From Lachnospiraceae bacterium UBA7160 (GTDB taxonomy: Bacteria > Bacillota > Clostridia > Lachnospirales > Lachnospiraceae): a stretch of 14,435 nt of DNA. The translations under genes and the position numbers were made by a program. The stretch's first letter is position 1. The number at the start of each line of letters is the position of its first letter. The notes beneath the pieces were generated by a model. The model ran no database searches, had not been told where the DNA came from, and saw nothing but the letters and a program-made list of their open reading frames with translations. Below are positions 1-6,091 of this stretch, in pieces. The stretch is taken from positions 1 through 14,435 of the forward strand of contig DKWE01000042.1 of the NCBI GenBank assembly GCA_002491565.1, in the 5' to 3' direction.

Positions 1-40
1 CTTGGCTTACTTTCACAGTAAATAGAACAGGAGAGTAGTT

Positions 41-454
41 ATGTTGACACAGCTTTCAGTATTTGTAGAAAATAAGCCGGGCAGCTTCCGGCATGTGACA
101 GAGGTGCTGCACGCGAACGCGATCTGCGTGCAGGCATTCTGCTCTGTGGATTCCCCGGAATTTGGCATCCTGCGGCTTGTGGTAGACCAGCCGGAGGCGG
201 CAAAGGCCTGCCTGGAGAAGGAAGGGTTCATGACCAAGGATTATGATGTGCTTGCAGTAGAGCTTTCGGAGCAAAAGCCGCTCCCTGCGCTGCTTGCAGC
301 ATGCTGTGAGAGCAATATCAATATCCTGTACATGTATTCCGCGTATGGGGATAACGGCGGACGTACCGCAGTCATTTTTTACGCGGAGTATCTGGATGAG
401 ACGGAAGCGATGCTGAAGGGGAAGGGCTTCGACTGTCTGGATTCGCTGTCATAA
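41..454 (+). CDS. Tandem ACT-domain protein
   Basis: 137 residues with two consecutive ACT-like beta-alpha-beta units, about residues 1-70 and 75-137. The first begins with the typical pattern of a hydrophobic strand followed by ENKPGSFRHV (residues 10-19), the N-K/R-P-G turn that in ACT domains lies beside the ligand site. The second unit starts at LPALLAAC and contains YMYSAY and AVIFYAE strands. There is no catalytic domain, so it is probably a stand-alone amino-acid-binding regulatory protein. Start: ATG 7 nt after GGAG at 30-33. The 40 bases upstream contain an in-line TAA that may end a preceding gene, but too little is visible to say. In many clostridia such tandem-ACT proteins sit beside a phenylacetate-CoA-ligase-type gene (family knowledge); that neighbour would lie outside the window. 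A perfect 5-bp hairpin (GCTGC/GCAGC, 455-469) directly follows the stop but has no T-run. The gene is functionally unrelated to the sugar genes to its right. Confidence 0.87.
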   Translation: MLTQLSVFVENKPGSFRHVTEVLHANAICVQAFCSVDSPEFGILRLVVDQPEAAKACLEKEGFMTKDYDVLAVELSEQKPLPALLAACCESNINILYMYSAYGDNGGRTAVIFYAEYLDETEAMLKGKGFDCLDSLS

Positions 455-491
455 GCTGCGGCTTGCAGCGGATAATCTGCACTTTGCATTG

Positions 492-681
492 CAGGAATGA
501 CAGCTGTCACAGTATAGCATTACCATATCCAGCACAGGCAGTCTGCCGCAGCGCGGTGTACCGTATACAGCACAGGCAGTCTGCCGCAGCGCAGTGTACC
601 ACATACAGCACAGGCAGTCTGCCGCAGCGCAGTGTACCATATACAGCATATGCAGTTTGTGGCAGTGCAACATACCGCAAT
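492..681. repeat. 38-bp tandem repeat array
   Basis: Three nearly identical 38-bp units start at 530, 568 and 606, each beginning CAGCACAGGCAGTCTGCCGC and ending with a variant of GTGTACCRTATA. A degenerate fourth unit lies at 644-681, and a more degraded unit at 492-529 is recognisable by phase. Each good unit holds GGCAG-T-CTGCC, a near-perfect inverted repeat with 5-bp arms. The array fills most of the 328-base gap between the ACT gene and the first regulator. 38 is not a multiple of 3, and reading frames stay open on both strands only because the unit lacks stops, so I do not regard it as coding. Units abut with no variable spacer, so it is not a CRISPR array. It could be regulator binding sites, a structured leader, or a slippage-generated satellite. 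I see no convincing promoter for the gene at 783 in the rest of the gap. Confidence 0.9.
498..509. promoter_or_regulatory. 12-bp perfect palindrome, possible operator
   Basis: TGACAGCTGTCA is a perfect palindrome upstream of the first regulator gene. It lies between a poor -35-like TTGCAG (489-494) and a poor -10-like TATAGC (513-518), 18 bp apart. It also falls inside the degenerate first unit of the tandem repeat. An operator controlling the regulator is possible, but a 12-bp palindrome in a repeat-rich gap may be chance. Confidence 0.25.
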
Positions 682-782
682 GCAGGCACCAATCTGTATT
701 TCTGTTACATGCCTGGAAAAGCATTCTGCGCAGTTAGCCTGGCGTTTGACCGGATGCTGAGGGAAAATCGGGGGAAAATAAA

Positions 783-1715
783 ATGTTGCATATCAAGAAT
801 CTCAGAGATGGGGTAGAGGTATTTAAAGCGCTCGGCTCCGATGTCCGGATGCGGATCGTGGAACTGCTTCTGGAACGCGGGCAGATGAATATGAATGAGC
901 TTGCGACAGCGCTGGAGCTGACGAACGGAGCGCTGACTTCGCACATTCGCAGGCTGGAGGAATGCGGGATTATACAGACCGTGACCGAGGGGACCGGGCA
1001 CGGCAATCAGAAGCTCTGCAGTATGAAGACCGACCAGATCCTCCTGACAGCAGGCAAAACGGAGGAACTGAGGGAGATCAAGGTCTATGAGACGGAGGTG
1101 CGCATCGGGCACTACAGCGACTATAAGGTCACGCCGCCCTGCGGGATGTGCAGTGTTTATCATCAGATTGGTACAGAAAACGATGTGCGCTATTTTTCCC
1201 ATCCGGACCGTCTTCAGGCAGGACTTTTGTGGCTGTCAGACGGTTTCCTTGAGTACCGGATTCCGAATATGATTCCGACAGGACATCATATCAGCCAGGT
1301 GACATTTTATTTTGAAATTTCACAGGATCATGCGTACAATACGGAGGAGTCGCTTACAGATGTGGCATTTTATTTGAATGGACACAGGATCGGCGCGTGG
1401 TTGACTCCGGATGACTTCCGCTGGGGCAAGGGAATCTACACGCCCTTGTGGTGGAGCGGCAGAGAAAAGCAGGTGGGTGTGCAGAAGATGATTGTGGTCA
1501 ATTTCTATGGCACATATCTGGACGGGCTGAAGATCTCGGATGTTGGGCTGAACAAAATTTCTTTCGAGGGGCAGAGCGAGATGCGTTTCCGTATTGCGGT
1601 GGAAAATGAAGGGATACACCGGGGCGGGATGGTCCTGTATGGCTCCGGCTTCGGAAACTTTAATCAGGATATCAGTGTACGCATTCACTATATCAGCGAG
1701 GGAGCAATCGCATAA
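783..1715 (+). CDS. ArsR-type winged-helix regulator with large C-terminal domain
   Basis: 310 residues. Residues 1-85 form an ArsR-like winged helix: FKALGSDVRMRIVELLL (14-30), the recognition helix region ELATALELTNGALTSHIRRLEE (in 39-60), and a wing ending HGNQKLC (73-79). The ELCVC-type metal site of ArsR/SmtB proteins is absent, the same place reading MNMNEL, so metal sensing is unlikely. Residues 105-310 are strand-rich, with YSDYKVTPPCGMC (111-123), DVAFYLNG (193-200), PLWW (221-224) and a C-terminal YGSGFGNFNQD (286-296). I do not recognise this domain; a beta-sandwich sugar sensor is my guess. The protein is a paralogue of the minus-strand regulator at 3228-4160: same length, about 46 of the first 80 residues identical by hand count, and the same C-terminal motifs. 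Start: ATG 8 nt after GGGGG (770-774). It likely controls the adjacent GH43 gene and perhaps itself. Confidence 0.85.
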   Translation: MLHIKNLRDGVEVFKALGSDVRMRIVELLLERGQMNMNELATALELTNGALTSHIRRLEECGIIQTVTEGTGHGNQKLCSMKTDQILLTAGKTEELREIKVYETEVRIGHYSDYKVTPPCGMCSVYHQIGTENDVRYFSHPDRLQAGLLWLSDGFLEYRIPNMIPTGHHISQVTFYFEISQDHAYNTEESLTDVAFYLNGHRIGAWLTPDDFRWGKGIYTPLWWSGREKQVGVQKMIVVNFYGTYLDGLKISDVGLNKISFEGQSEMRFRIAVENEGIHRGGMVLYGSGFGNFNQDISVRIHYISEGAIA

Positions 1716-1728
1716 GAACCGATCCGTA

Positions 1729-1766
1729 ACTGTCCGGGAGTCACTATCTGTGAAGTACCGGACAGT
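1729..1766 (+). terminator. Stem-loop after the first regulator
   Basis: ACTGTCCGG (1729-1737) and CCGGACAGT (1758-1766) form a perfect 9-bp stem. An inner TCAC/GTGA pairing sits inside a 20-base loop. It starts 13 bases after the regulator stop and is followed by a moderately T-rich stretch (AATTCTATTCTT). It probably separates the regulator transcript from the GH43 promoter. The T-tract is interrupted, so termination efficiency is uncertain. Confidence 0.55.
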
Positions 1767-1783
1767 AATTCTATTCTTGGCTA

Positions 1784-1804
1784 TTTTTCACAAAATGTGA
1801 AAAA
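1784..1804. promoter_or_regulatory. Perfect palindrome just upstream of the GH43 promoter
   Basis: TTTTTCACA (1784-1792) and TGTGAAAAA (1796-1804) are perfect inverted 9-bp arms around AAA. The site ends 4 bp before the -35 hexamer at 1809. This is the classical position for an activator or a repressor dimer site. The dyad suits a dimeric winged-helix protein, so the adjacent regulator is the natural candidate (inference). I did not find the same sequence in front of the other operons here. Confidence 0.5.
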
Positions 1805-1808
1805 CATA

Positions 1809-1837
1809 TTGAAAAAAATGGATAATCTGCATATACT
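1809..1837 (+). promoter_or_regulatory. Sigma-A promoter for GH43
   Basis: TTGAAA (1809-1814) and TATACT (1832-1837) are 17 bp apart in AT-rich DNA, each close to consensus. Transcription would start near 1844, giving a leader of about 190 nt before the GH43 start. The leader (1838-2034) contains GAAAG/CTTTC arms (1903-1907, 1927-1931) followed by five T (1933-1937), which could act as a weak attenuator. I recognise no known riboswitch there. Confidence 0.7.
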
Positions 1838-2034
1838 ATTTACAGATTTATAAAATACTTTATAATAACGTAAAACGCAGCAGTTCCATTTCTGTAAAAA
1901 GTGAAAGTGCGGAGGCGATTCGTGGGCTTTCGTTTTTAATGGTGCAGAGGAATGGGCAGGAAGGTTCAGACTGTCCGTGAACTGTATGGACTAAGATGCC
2001 GGGTTGCTGCGGAAGCACAGGGAGGGCAAAAAAG

Positions 2035-2994
2035 ATGAGTCAAGAAAAACAGCTGAAATACAATGAACCCTGGATTTTGCAGCGCGCGGATCCATATGTC
2101 TGCCGCCATACGGACGGCATGTATTATTTTACTGCGTCTCTGCCGGAGTACAACGGCATTGCGCTCCGCCGTTCCGCTACGCTGGCCGGGCTCGCGGACG
2201 CAGAGGAGGTCATGGTGTGGAAAAAGCATGACAAGGGCATCATGAGTGTTCATATCTGGGCGCCGGAGCTCCATTACCTGTTCGGAAAGTGGTATATTTA
2301 CTTCGCAGGCGGGGATATCGATGATATCTGGGCGATCCGTCCATATGTCCTGGAGTGCCAGAGCGAGGACCCGCTGGCGGGCCCCTGGGTCGAGAAGGGG
2401 AAGATGCAGCGCAGCGACGATGACGAGTTCTCCTTCGAGGAATTCTCTCTGGATGCGACTGTGTTCGAGCATAAGGGAGAGTGGTATTACGTCTGGGCAG
2501 AGAAAGTGAGCGTGGGACGCAAGATCTCCAATCTGTATATCGCGAAGATGGAGAGTGCATACAAGCTGAAGACGGCACAGGTGCTGTTGACGACTCCGGA
2601 CTACGATTGGGAGCGCATCGGCTTCTGGGTAAATGAAGGGCCATATCTCCTGAAGCATGGAGATAAGCTGTTTCTGACCTACTCGGCGAGCGAGACGGGG
2701 ATCGACTACTGCGTCGGCATGCTGACTGCGGATGCGGATGCAGACCTGCTCGATCCGGCCTCCTGGAAGAAGTCGCGCTATCCAGTGCTGCGCTCTGATG
2801 CGTCCCGCCGGATCTACGGACCAGGGCACAACTGCTTTGTGAAGTCGGAGGACGGCACGAAGGATCTCATGATCTACCACGCGCGCACAGAGACAGAGAT
2901 CATCGGTGATCCGCTTTACAATCCGAACCGCCACGCGATGGTGATGGAAGTGAAGTGGAGTGAGGAGGGCACACCGGTATTCTCCTACGAGTAA
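2035..2994 (+). CDS. GH43 glycosidase (arabinofuranosidase/xylosidase type)
   Basis: 319 residues, a complete five-bladed beta-propeller GH43 catalytic domain with no signal peptide and no carbohydrate-binding module, so it should act in the cytoplasm. The three GH43 acidic residues are visible: D19 in RADPYV (general base), D140 in FSLDATVFEH (pKa modulator) and E201 in VNEGPYL (general acid). The motif IWAPELHY (74-81) is also typical. The expected role is removal of alpha-L-arabinofuranosyl residues from imported arabino- or arabinoxylo-oligosaccharides; a beta-xylosidase activity cannot be excluded from sequence alone. Start: ATG 2035 follows GGGAGGG (2020-2026) by 8 nt. An in-frame ATG at 1996 would add 13 residues unlike the family and lacks a site. 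The gene has its own promoter and lies between two paralogous regulators. It ends convergent to the second one. Confidence 0.9.
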   Translation: MSQEKQLKYNEPWILQRADPYVCRHTDGMYYFTASLPEYNGIALRRSATLAGLADAEEVMVWKKHDKGIMSVHIWAPELHYLFGKWYIYFAGGDIDDIWAIRPYVLECQSEDPLAGPWVEKGKMQRSDDDEFSFEEFSLDATVFEHKGEWYYVWAEKVSVGRKISNLYIAKMESAYKLKTAQVLLTTPDYDWERIGFWVNEGPYLLKHGDKLFLTYSASETGIDYCVGMLTADADADLLDPASWKKSRYPVLRSDASRRIYGPGHNCFVKSEDGTKDLMIYHARTETEIIGDPLYNPNRHAMVMEVKWSEEGTPVFSYE

Positions 2995-3227
2995 ACCTGG
3001 CAGAAGGCTCGTTACGTTCCAGCCAACTCATAATACCTCAGGATGGACCTGAAGCCCTGCAGGGGTGTCCGCCCCAGCGGCTGTACGAGCGGATAAAGCG
3101 GCAGCTGTGGAGGTCTCCTCGCGCCTTAGAACTTGCAGACGAACGATAAGAGCGTGCAAACCACCAGACGTACTTCTCGGCCGTGCTGAATATGTTTGCT
3201 GACCATGGAAATGTGCATCCGGTTACT
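2995..3227. other. 233-base intergenic stretch, possible decayed coding or repeat element
   Basis: This gap separates the convergent GH43 and second regulator genes. I find no T-tailed hairpin in it, only a small GGGG/CCCC stem (within 3061-3076). On the minus strand one frame reads KYVWWFARSYRSSASSKAR (about 3120-3180). A +1 frame change near 3115-3125 continues into a second frame that ends LRYYELAGT with a TAA at 3012-3014. Two abutting open frames that would join by a one-base change suggest a broken small ORF or a multicopy noncoding element. No function can be assigned. Low codon-likeness (many R, S, W) argues against a functional protein. Confidence 0.35.
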
Positions 3228-4160
3228 TTACCCCTCCAGTGGCTCCTCAATCGGGCTGTACTGCACGCGGAACTCAATGTCCTGGTTGTAGTTGCCGAAG
3301 CCCCTTCCGTACACGGTCAGCCCGCCGATGTGCTTCGCGCTGTCCGGAACAGCCATCCGGAAGAAAATACGGTCGCGGTAATCCAGGTGGAACTGGTCGA
3401 TGCTGACATTGGAGATCCGCACATTGTCCATGAAGACACCGTTGCGGTTGATGGTCAGTGTCTTTAAAAGCCCGTACTGGTTCCAGTTCACAAACCACCA
3501 GTCGGGGGTGAACAGGCCCAGCGTATCAGCAAAATCTCCCGGGCTGGTCCAGATCCCGATAAAGGTATTATTCAGATAAAAGTGAATGTCAGACGGCCAG
3601 ATTTCATTGCTGCCGGGCGCCTCAGAAGAGAGCTCGGCGGAGATAGAGATCTGGTCGATTTTGTTGTGATGCGGGATGATGCATGGAATTTGATATTCGA
3701 CATATCCCCTGGAGAACCAGATGATATCGGCCTCAAATCGCTTCTGATGTGCAAAATAACGCGCGTCGTCCACCGAGCCGATCACCGACTGCGCCGTCGA
3801 GATCCCGCAGGTCGGATAGACCTCATAGCTGCTGTATTGGCCGGCGCGCAGGTAGGAGCGGTGTTCATTATTGGAGGAGGTTCCCTGGTTCAGAACGAAC
3901 AGCAGCTTATCCAGATGCGGCTCGCACAGCTTTTGATTTCCATGGCAGGCAGAGTCCGAATTGACCCGGATCAGATCTGCGGCCTCCAGCTTGCGGATGT
4001 GGTTAGTCAGCGCCCCGTTTGTGATATCGAGCCGCTCCGCCAGCTCGTTCATGCTCATCTTTCCGCTTTCCAGCAGGAGCGAAAGGATCTCGATGCGGAT
4101 ATCTGATCCGAGCGCTTTAAAAATTTCCAGTCCTTCTGAGAGAGTCTTAATATATCGCAT
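3228..4160 (-). CDS. ArsR-type winged-helix regulator with large C-terminal domain (paralogue 2)
   Basis: 310 residues, the same length and architecture as the regulator at 783-1715. The winged helix covers residues 1-85, with FKALGSDIRIEIL (14-26), ELAERLDITNGALTNHIRKLE (in 39-59) and HGNQKLC (73-79). The C-terminal domain conserves YSSYEVYPTCG (109-119), ARYFAHQKRFEADIIWFSRG (133-152), HFYLNN (193-198), PDWW (219-222) and YGRGFGNYNQD (284-294). The first paralogue's CGMC reads CGIS here, so a two-cysteine site is not conserved, whereas the P-x-CG cysteine and HGNQKLC are. Start: ATG preceded by AAAGGAAA 6-7 nt upstream on the minus strand. It is divergent from the transporter operon across a 461-base control region, the usual arrangement for a local sugar-responsive regulator. 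The ligand is likely an arabinose-containing sugar (inference from neighbours only). Confidence 0.85.
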   Translation of the reverse strand: MRYIKTLSEGLEIFKALGSDIRIEILSLLLESGKMSMNELAERLDITNGALTNHIRKLEAADLIRVNSDSACHGNQKLCEPHLDKLLFVLNQGTSSNNEHRSYLRAGQYSSYEVYPTCGISTAQSVIGSVDDARYFAHQKRFEADIIWFSRGYVEYQIPCIIPHHNKIDQISISAELSSEAPGSNEIWPSDIHFYLNNTFIGIWTSPGDFADTLGLFTPDWWFVNWNQYGLLKTLTINRNGVFMDNVRISNVSIDQFHLDYRDRIFFRMAVPDSAKHIGGLTVYGRGFGNYNQDIEFRVQYSPIEEPLEG

Positions 4161-4222
4161 AACAATTTCCTTTCGAATAGCAGCTGCCTTGCCGCGCCGC
4201 TGTGTGCTGTTTAGAAGAAGTT

Positions 4223-4251
4223 AAAATACAATCCGTCTGGTTACTCTGCAA
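4223..4251 (-). promoter_or_regulatory. Possible promoter of the second regulator
   Basis: On the minus strand TTGCAG (4251-4246) and TATTTT (4228-4223) are spaced 17 bp apart, 63 bp upstream of the regulator start. Both hexamers are only partial matches (TTG- and TAT-T type), so this is tentative. The wider divergent gap 4161-4621 also holds an AT-rich inverted repeat and the transporter promoter, listed separately. Confidence 0.3.
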
Positions 4252-4321
4252 ATCGTTGAAAATAAAGGAATACCACCAGAAATGTACTACAAAACCGCCC
4301 AAAATGCAAGGAAATATTAAG

Positions 4322-4364
4322 GTTTATATAAAGAAAAAACAAGATTCTTTAAAGGAATATAAAC
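4322..4364. promoter_or_regulatory. Nested AT-rich inverted repeat in the divergent control region
   Basis: GTTTATAT (4322-4329) pairs with ATATAAAC (4357-4364), and inside it AAAGAA (4330-4335) pairs with TTCTTT (4345-4350). Six extra bases lie on the right side. It is about midway between the divergent regulator and transporter genes, upstream of the transporter promoter. It could be a dyad binding site, but A/T-rich inverted repeats arise easily by chance. Confidence 0.25.
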
Positions 4365-4473
4365 TCCAGAAAAACAGACTGGATAGGATGCACAAAAAAA
4401 GTTGCGTAGAATCAACGAAACCACACGAACTTTTGGTGAATTTTAGAAAACCATAAAATAATTTAATTTATAA

Positions 4474-4502
4474 TTGACAATGGATCAGAAAAGTTGTATA
4501 TT
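4474..4502 (+). promoter_or_regulatory. Strong sigma-A promoter of the sugar transporter operon
   Basis: Perfect -35 TTGACA (4474-4479), 17-bp spacer, and TATATT (4497-4502), preceded by a very AT-rich upstream stretch. Transcription would begin near 4509, leaving a leader of about 113 nt. This leader carries a run of 13 A (4521-4533) and a short GGAC/GTCC hairpin (within 4557-4575) before the ribosome binding site. I recognise no known riboswitch in it. Confidence 0.8.
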
Positions 4503-4621
4503 ATGACCATAAAGCAATGCAAAAAAAAAAAAAGTGTACAGAATGCACAAAAGACAGGACCTGTGATCTGTCCCTGCATGGCGTACATCCTGTATCACAA
4601 CAAAAAAGGAGGACAACAATT

Positions 4622-5980
4622 ATGAACAAGAAATGGCTGGCGATGCTGTTGACGGGCGCTATGGTTGCATCCATGGGTACCGCTGTTATGGCTGAAGAGG
4701 CTGAGACCGAGGGTGCTCCGACTGCTGTTACGACGGTAGGACCGGATGATGGCACACATTTTGAGCTGTGGACATTCGTAGACCTGCACAGTAATTTTTA
4801 CGCGAACATGGTGAATGAGTGGAACGAGGCAAATCCGGACAAGCAGGTTCAGATCACGTTCAGTACCTATCCGTATGGCGATATGCATAACAAGCTGATG
4901 ATGTCCCTGCAGGCTGGCAGCGGCGCTCCGGACATCTGTGACATCGAGATCGGACAGTTCCCAAACTACACTGGCGCTGACTGCCCGCTGTATGATCTGA
5001 CTGCGGCGCTTGCTCCTTACGAGGATACGATGGTTACGTCCCGTCTGGACGTTTACTCCAAGGAAGACGGTTCAAGAGTTGGTGTTCCGACACACGTAGG
5101 CGCTACTGTTATGTACTGGAACGCAGAGATCTTCGAGCAGTACGCCCTCGATTATAAGTCTGTAAAGACCTGGGATGATTATACCGCACTTGGACAGCAG
5201 CTCAAGGAAGCTTCCAACGGCGAAGTTTATCTGACAGCAGTAGATACAGGCGGAGTTGACTGGATGTGGATTGCGATGGCTGAGTATGGCGATGACTGGA
5301 CCGGCGGCCCGGGCGGAGAGCCGAACGTACAGCTTGATTCCGTACAGAAGATGCTTGAGATGCAGCAGCAGTGGCTGAATGACGGCATCGCGATGATCGC
5401 AACCGATGGCCATACCGATACGGACGGCTGCCGTGTTCCGATCTCTGAGGGCAAGATCGCTTCCTTCCCGAAGGCAATGTGGTACATGAGCCGTTTCACA
5501 GGCTATGAGGCTATGAAGACGCTTGAGGGCAAGTACGACATCACGACCTGCCCGGTATTCGAAGAGGGCCAGAAGTGCTCCGTTGGTGTCGGCGGAACCG
5601 GTACAGTTGTCACCAACGAGTGTGAGAATCCGGAGCTCGCTGCTGAGTGGCTCGCATGGGCAAAGTGCTCAGAGGCAGGTCAGAAGCATATCTGGAATGA
5701 TCTTGGATTTGATGTCTGCAACACTGCTTTCTGGTCAGATGAGGAATTCGCATATGACGAGTCCAACATTTACAACACATTCTTCCGTGTAAAGCCGTAC
5801 GAGGTTCTGAACCAGCTCGCAGAGGCAGATGCGATCGGCACTGTTTATACGACGTCCGTATCTCCGACAATCAATGACTACTTCTGCACGACCGTTCTGA
5901 ACAATGTTCTTGAGGATGGCATGGATGTAGCAGAGGCTCTTCAGGATGCACAGGATACCATCGAGATGGAGCTGATGTAA
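4622..5980 (+). CDS. Extracellular sugar-binding protein of an ABC transporter
   Basis: 452 residues, family 1 solute-binding protein (the MalE/COG1653-like group). The N-terminus MNKKWLAMLL followed by a hydrophobic core and VMA|EE gives a signal peptide with predicted signal peptidase I cleavage after A24. There is no lipobox cysteine, unusual for a Gram-positive binding protein. Mature-region hallmarks are ELWTFVD near the start, a GSGAPDICDIEIGQFPNY loop and the late GVGGTGTVVTNECENPELAAEWLAWA helix region. Several cysteines are spread along the mature protein. Start: ATG 4622 follows AAGGAGG (4606-4612) by 9 nt; an in-frame upstream start at 4517 would precede the signal peptide with 35 charged residues and is rejected. 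It is the first gene of the operon with the two permeases. The substrate is inferred as arabinose-containing oligosaccharides from the GH43/GH51 neighbours, not from the protein itself. Confidence 0.92.
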   Translation: MNKKWLAMLLTGAMVASMGTAVMAEEAETEGAPTAVTTVGPDDGTHFELWTFVDLHSNFYANMVNEWNEANPDKQVQITFSTYPYGDMHNKLMMSLQAGSGAPDICDIEIGQFPNYTGADCPLYDLTAALAPYEDTMVTSRLDVYSKEDGSRVGVPTHVGATVMYWNAEIFEQYALDYKSVKTWDDYTALGQQLKEASNGEVYLTAVDTGGVDWMWIAMAEYGDDWTGGPGGEPNVQLDSVQKMLEMQQQWLNDGIAMIATDGHTDTDGCRVPISEGKIASFPKAMWYMSRFTGYEAMKTLEGKYDITTCPVFEEGQKCSVGVGGTGTVVTNECENPELAAEWLAWAKCSEAGQKHIWNDLGFDVCNTAFWSDEEFAYDESNIYNTFFRVKPYEVLNQLAEADAIGTVYTTSVSPTINDYFCTTVLNNVLEDGMDVAEALQDAQDTIEMELM

Positions 5981-6028
5981 GTGATTCCTGATCAGCTTTG
6001 GCTGAGCAGCTAAGTAAGACAGTACGAG

Positions 6029-6065
6029 GGGAGGCCGGGGAATTGCATTCCCGGGTCTCCCTTTT
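6029..6065 (+). terminator. Stable intercistronic stem-loop, partial terminator
   Basis: Arms 6029-6043 and 6047-6061 pair over 15 positions with one G-G mismatch and one G-T wobble around a 3-base TGC loop, followed by TTTTCTATT. It lies between the binding protein and the first permease. It has the form of an intrinsic terminator, yet genes of the same system lie downstream with no visible new promoter. Partial termination or 3'-end protection, giving excess binding protein over permease, is the usual explanation for such elements. Confidence 0.75.
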
Positions 6066-6091
6066 CTATTAAAGAAAGGAGGAATACAACC

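Noticed and set aside
492..681. CRISPR array
   Set aside because: Units of 38 bp abut directly with no unique spacers, and no cas genes are present.
463..816. Plus-strand open frame of 117 codons, and overlapping minus-strand frames, through the tandem repeat
   Set aside because: Open only because the 38-bp unit has no stops in several frames; cysteine- and arginine-rich repeats, no ribosome binding site, and it overlaps the regulator start.
1996..2034. Upstream in-frame start for GH43
   Set aside because: The extra 13 residues do not fit the family, and the GGGAGGG site is correctly spaced only for the ATG at 2035.
1966..2934. Minus-strand open frame of 322 codons opposite GH43
   Set aside because: Antisense shadow of a gene with clear GH43 catalytic motifs; no family signal and no start site context.
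4517..4621. Upstream in-frame start for the binding protein
   Set aside because: It would place 35 lysine- and cysteine-rich residues, including the poly-A region, before a good signal peptide; AAGGAGG precedes the ATG at 4622.
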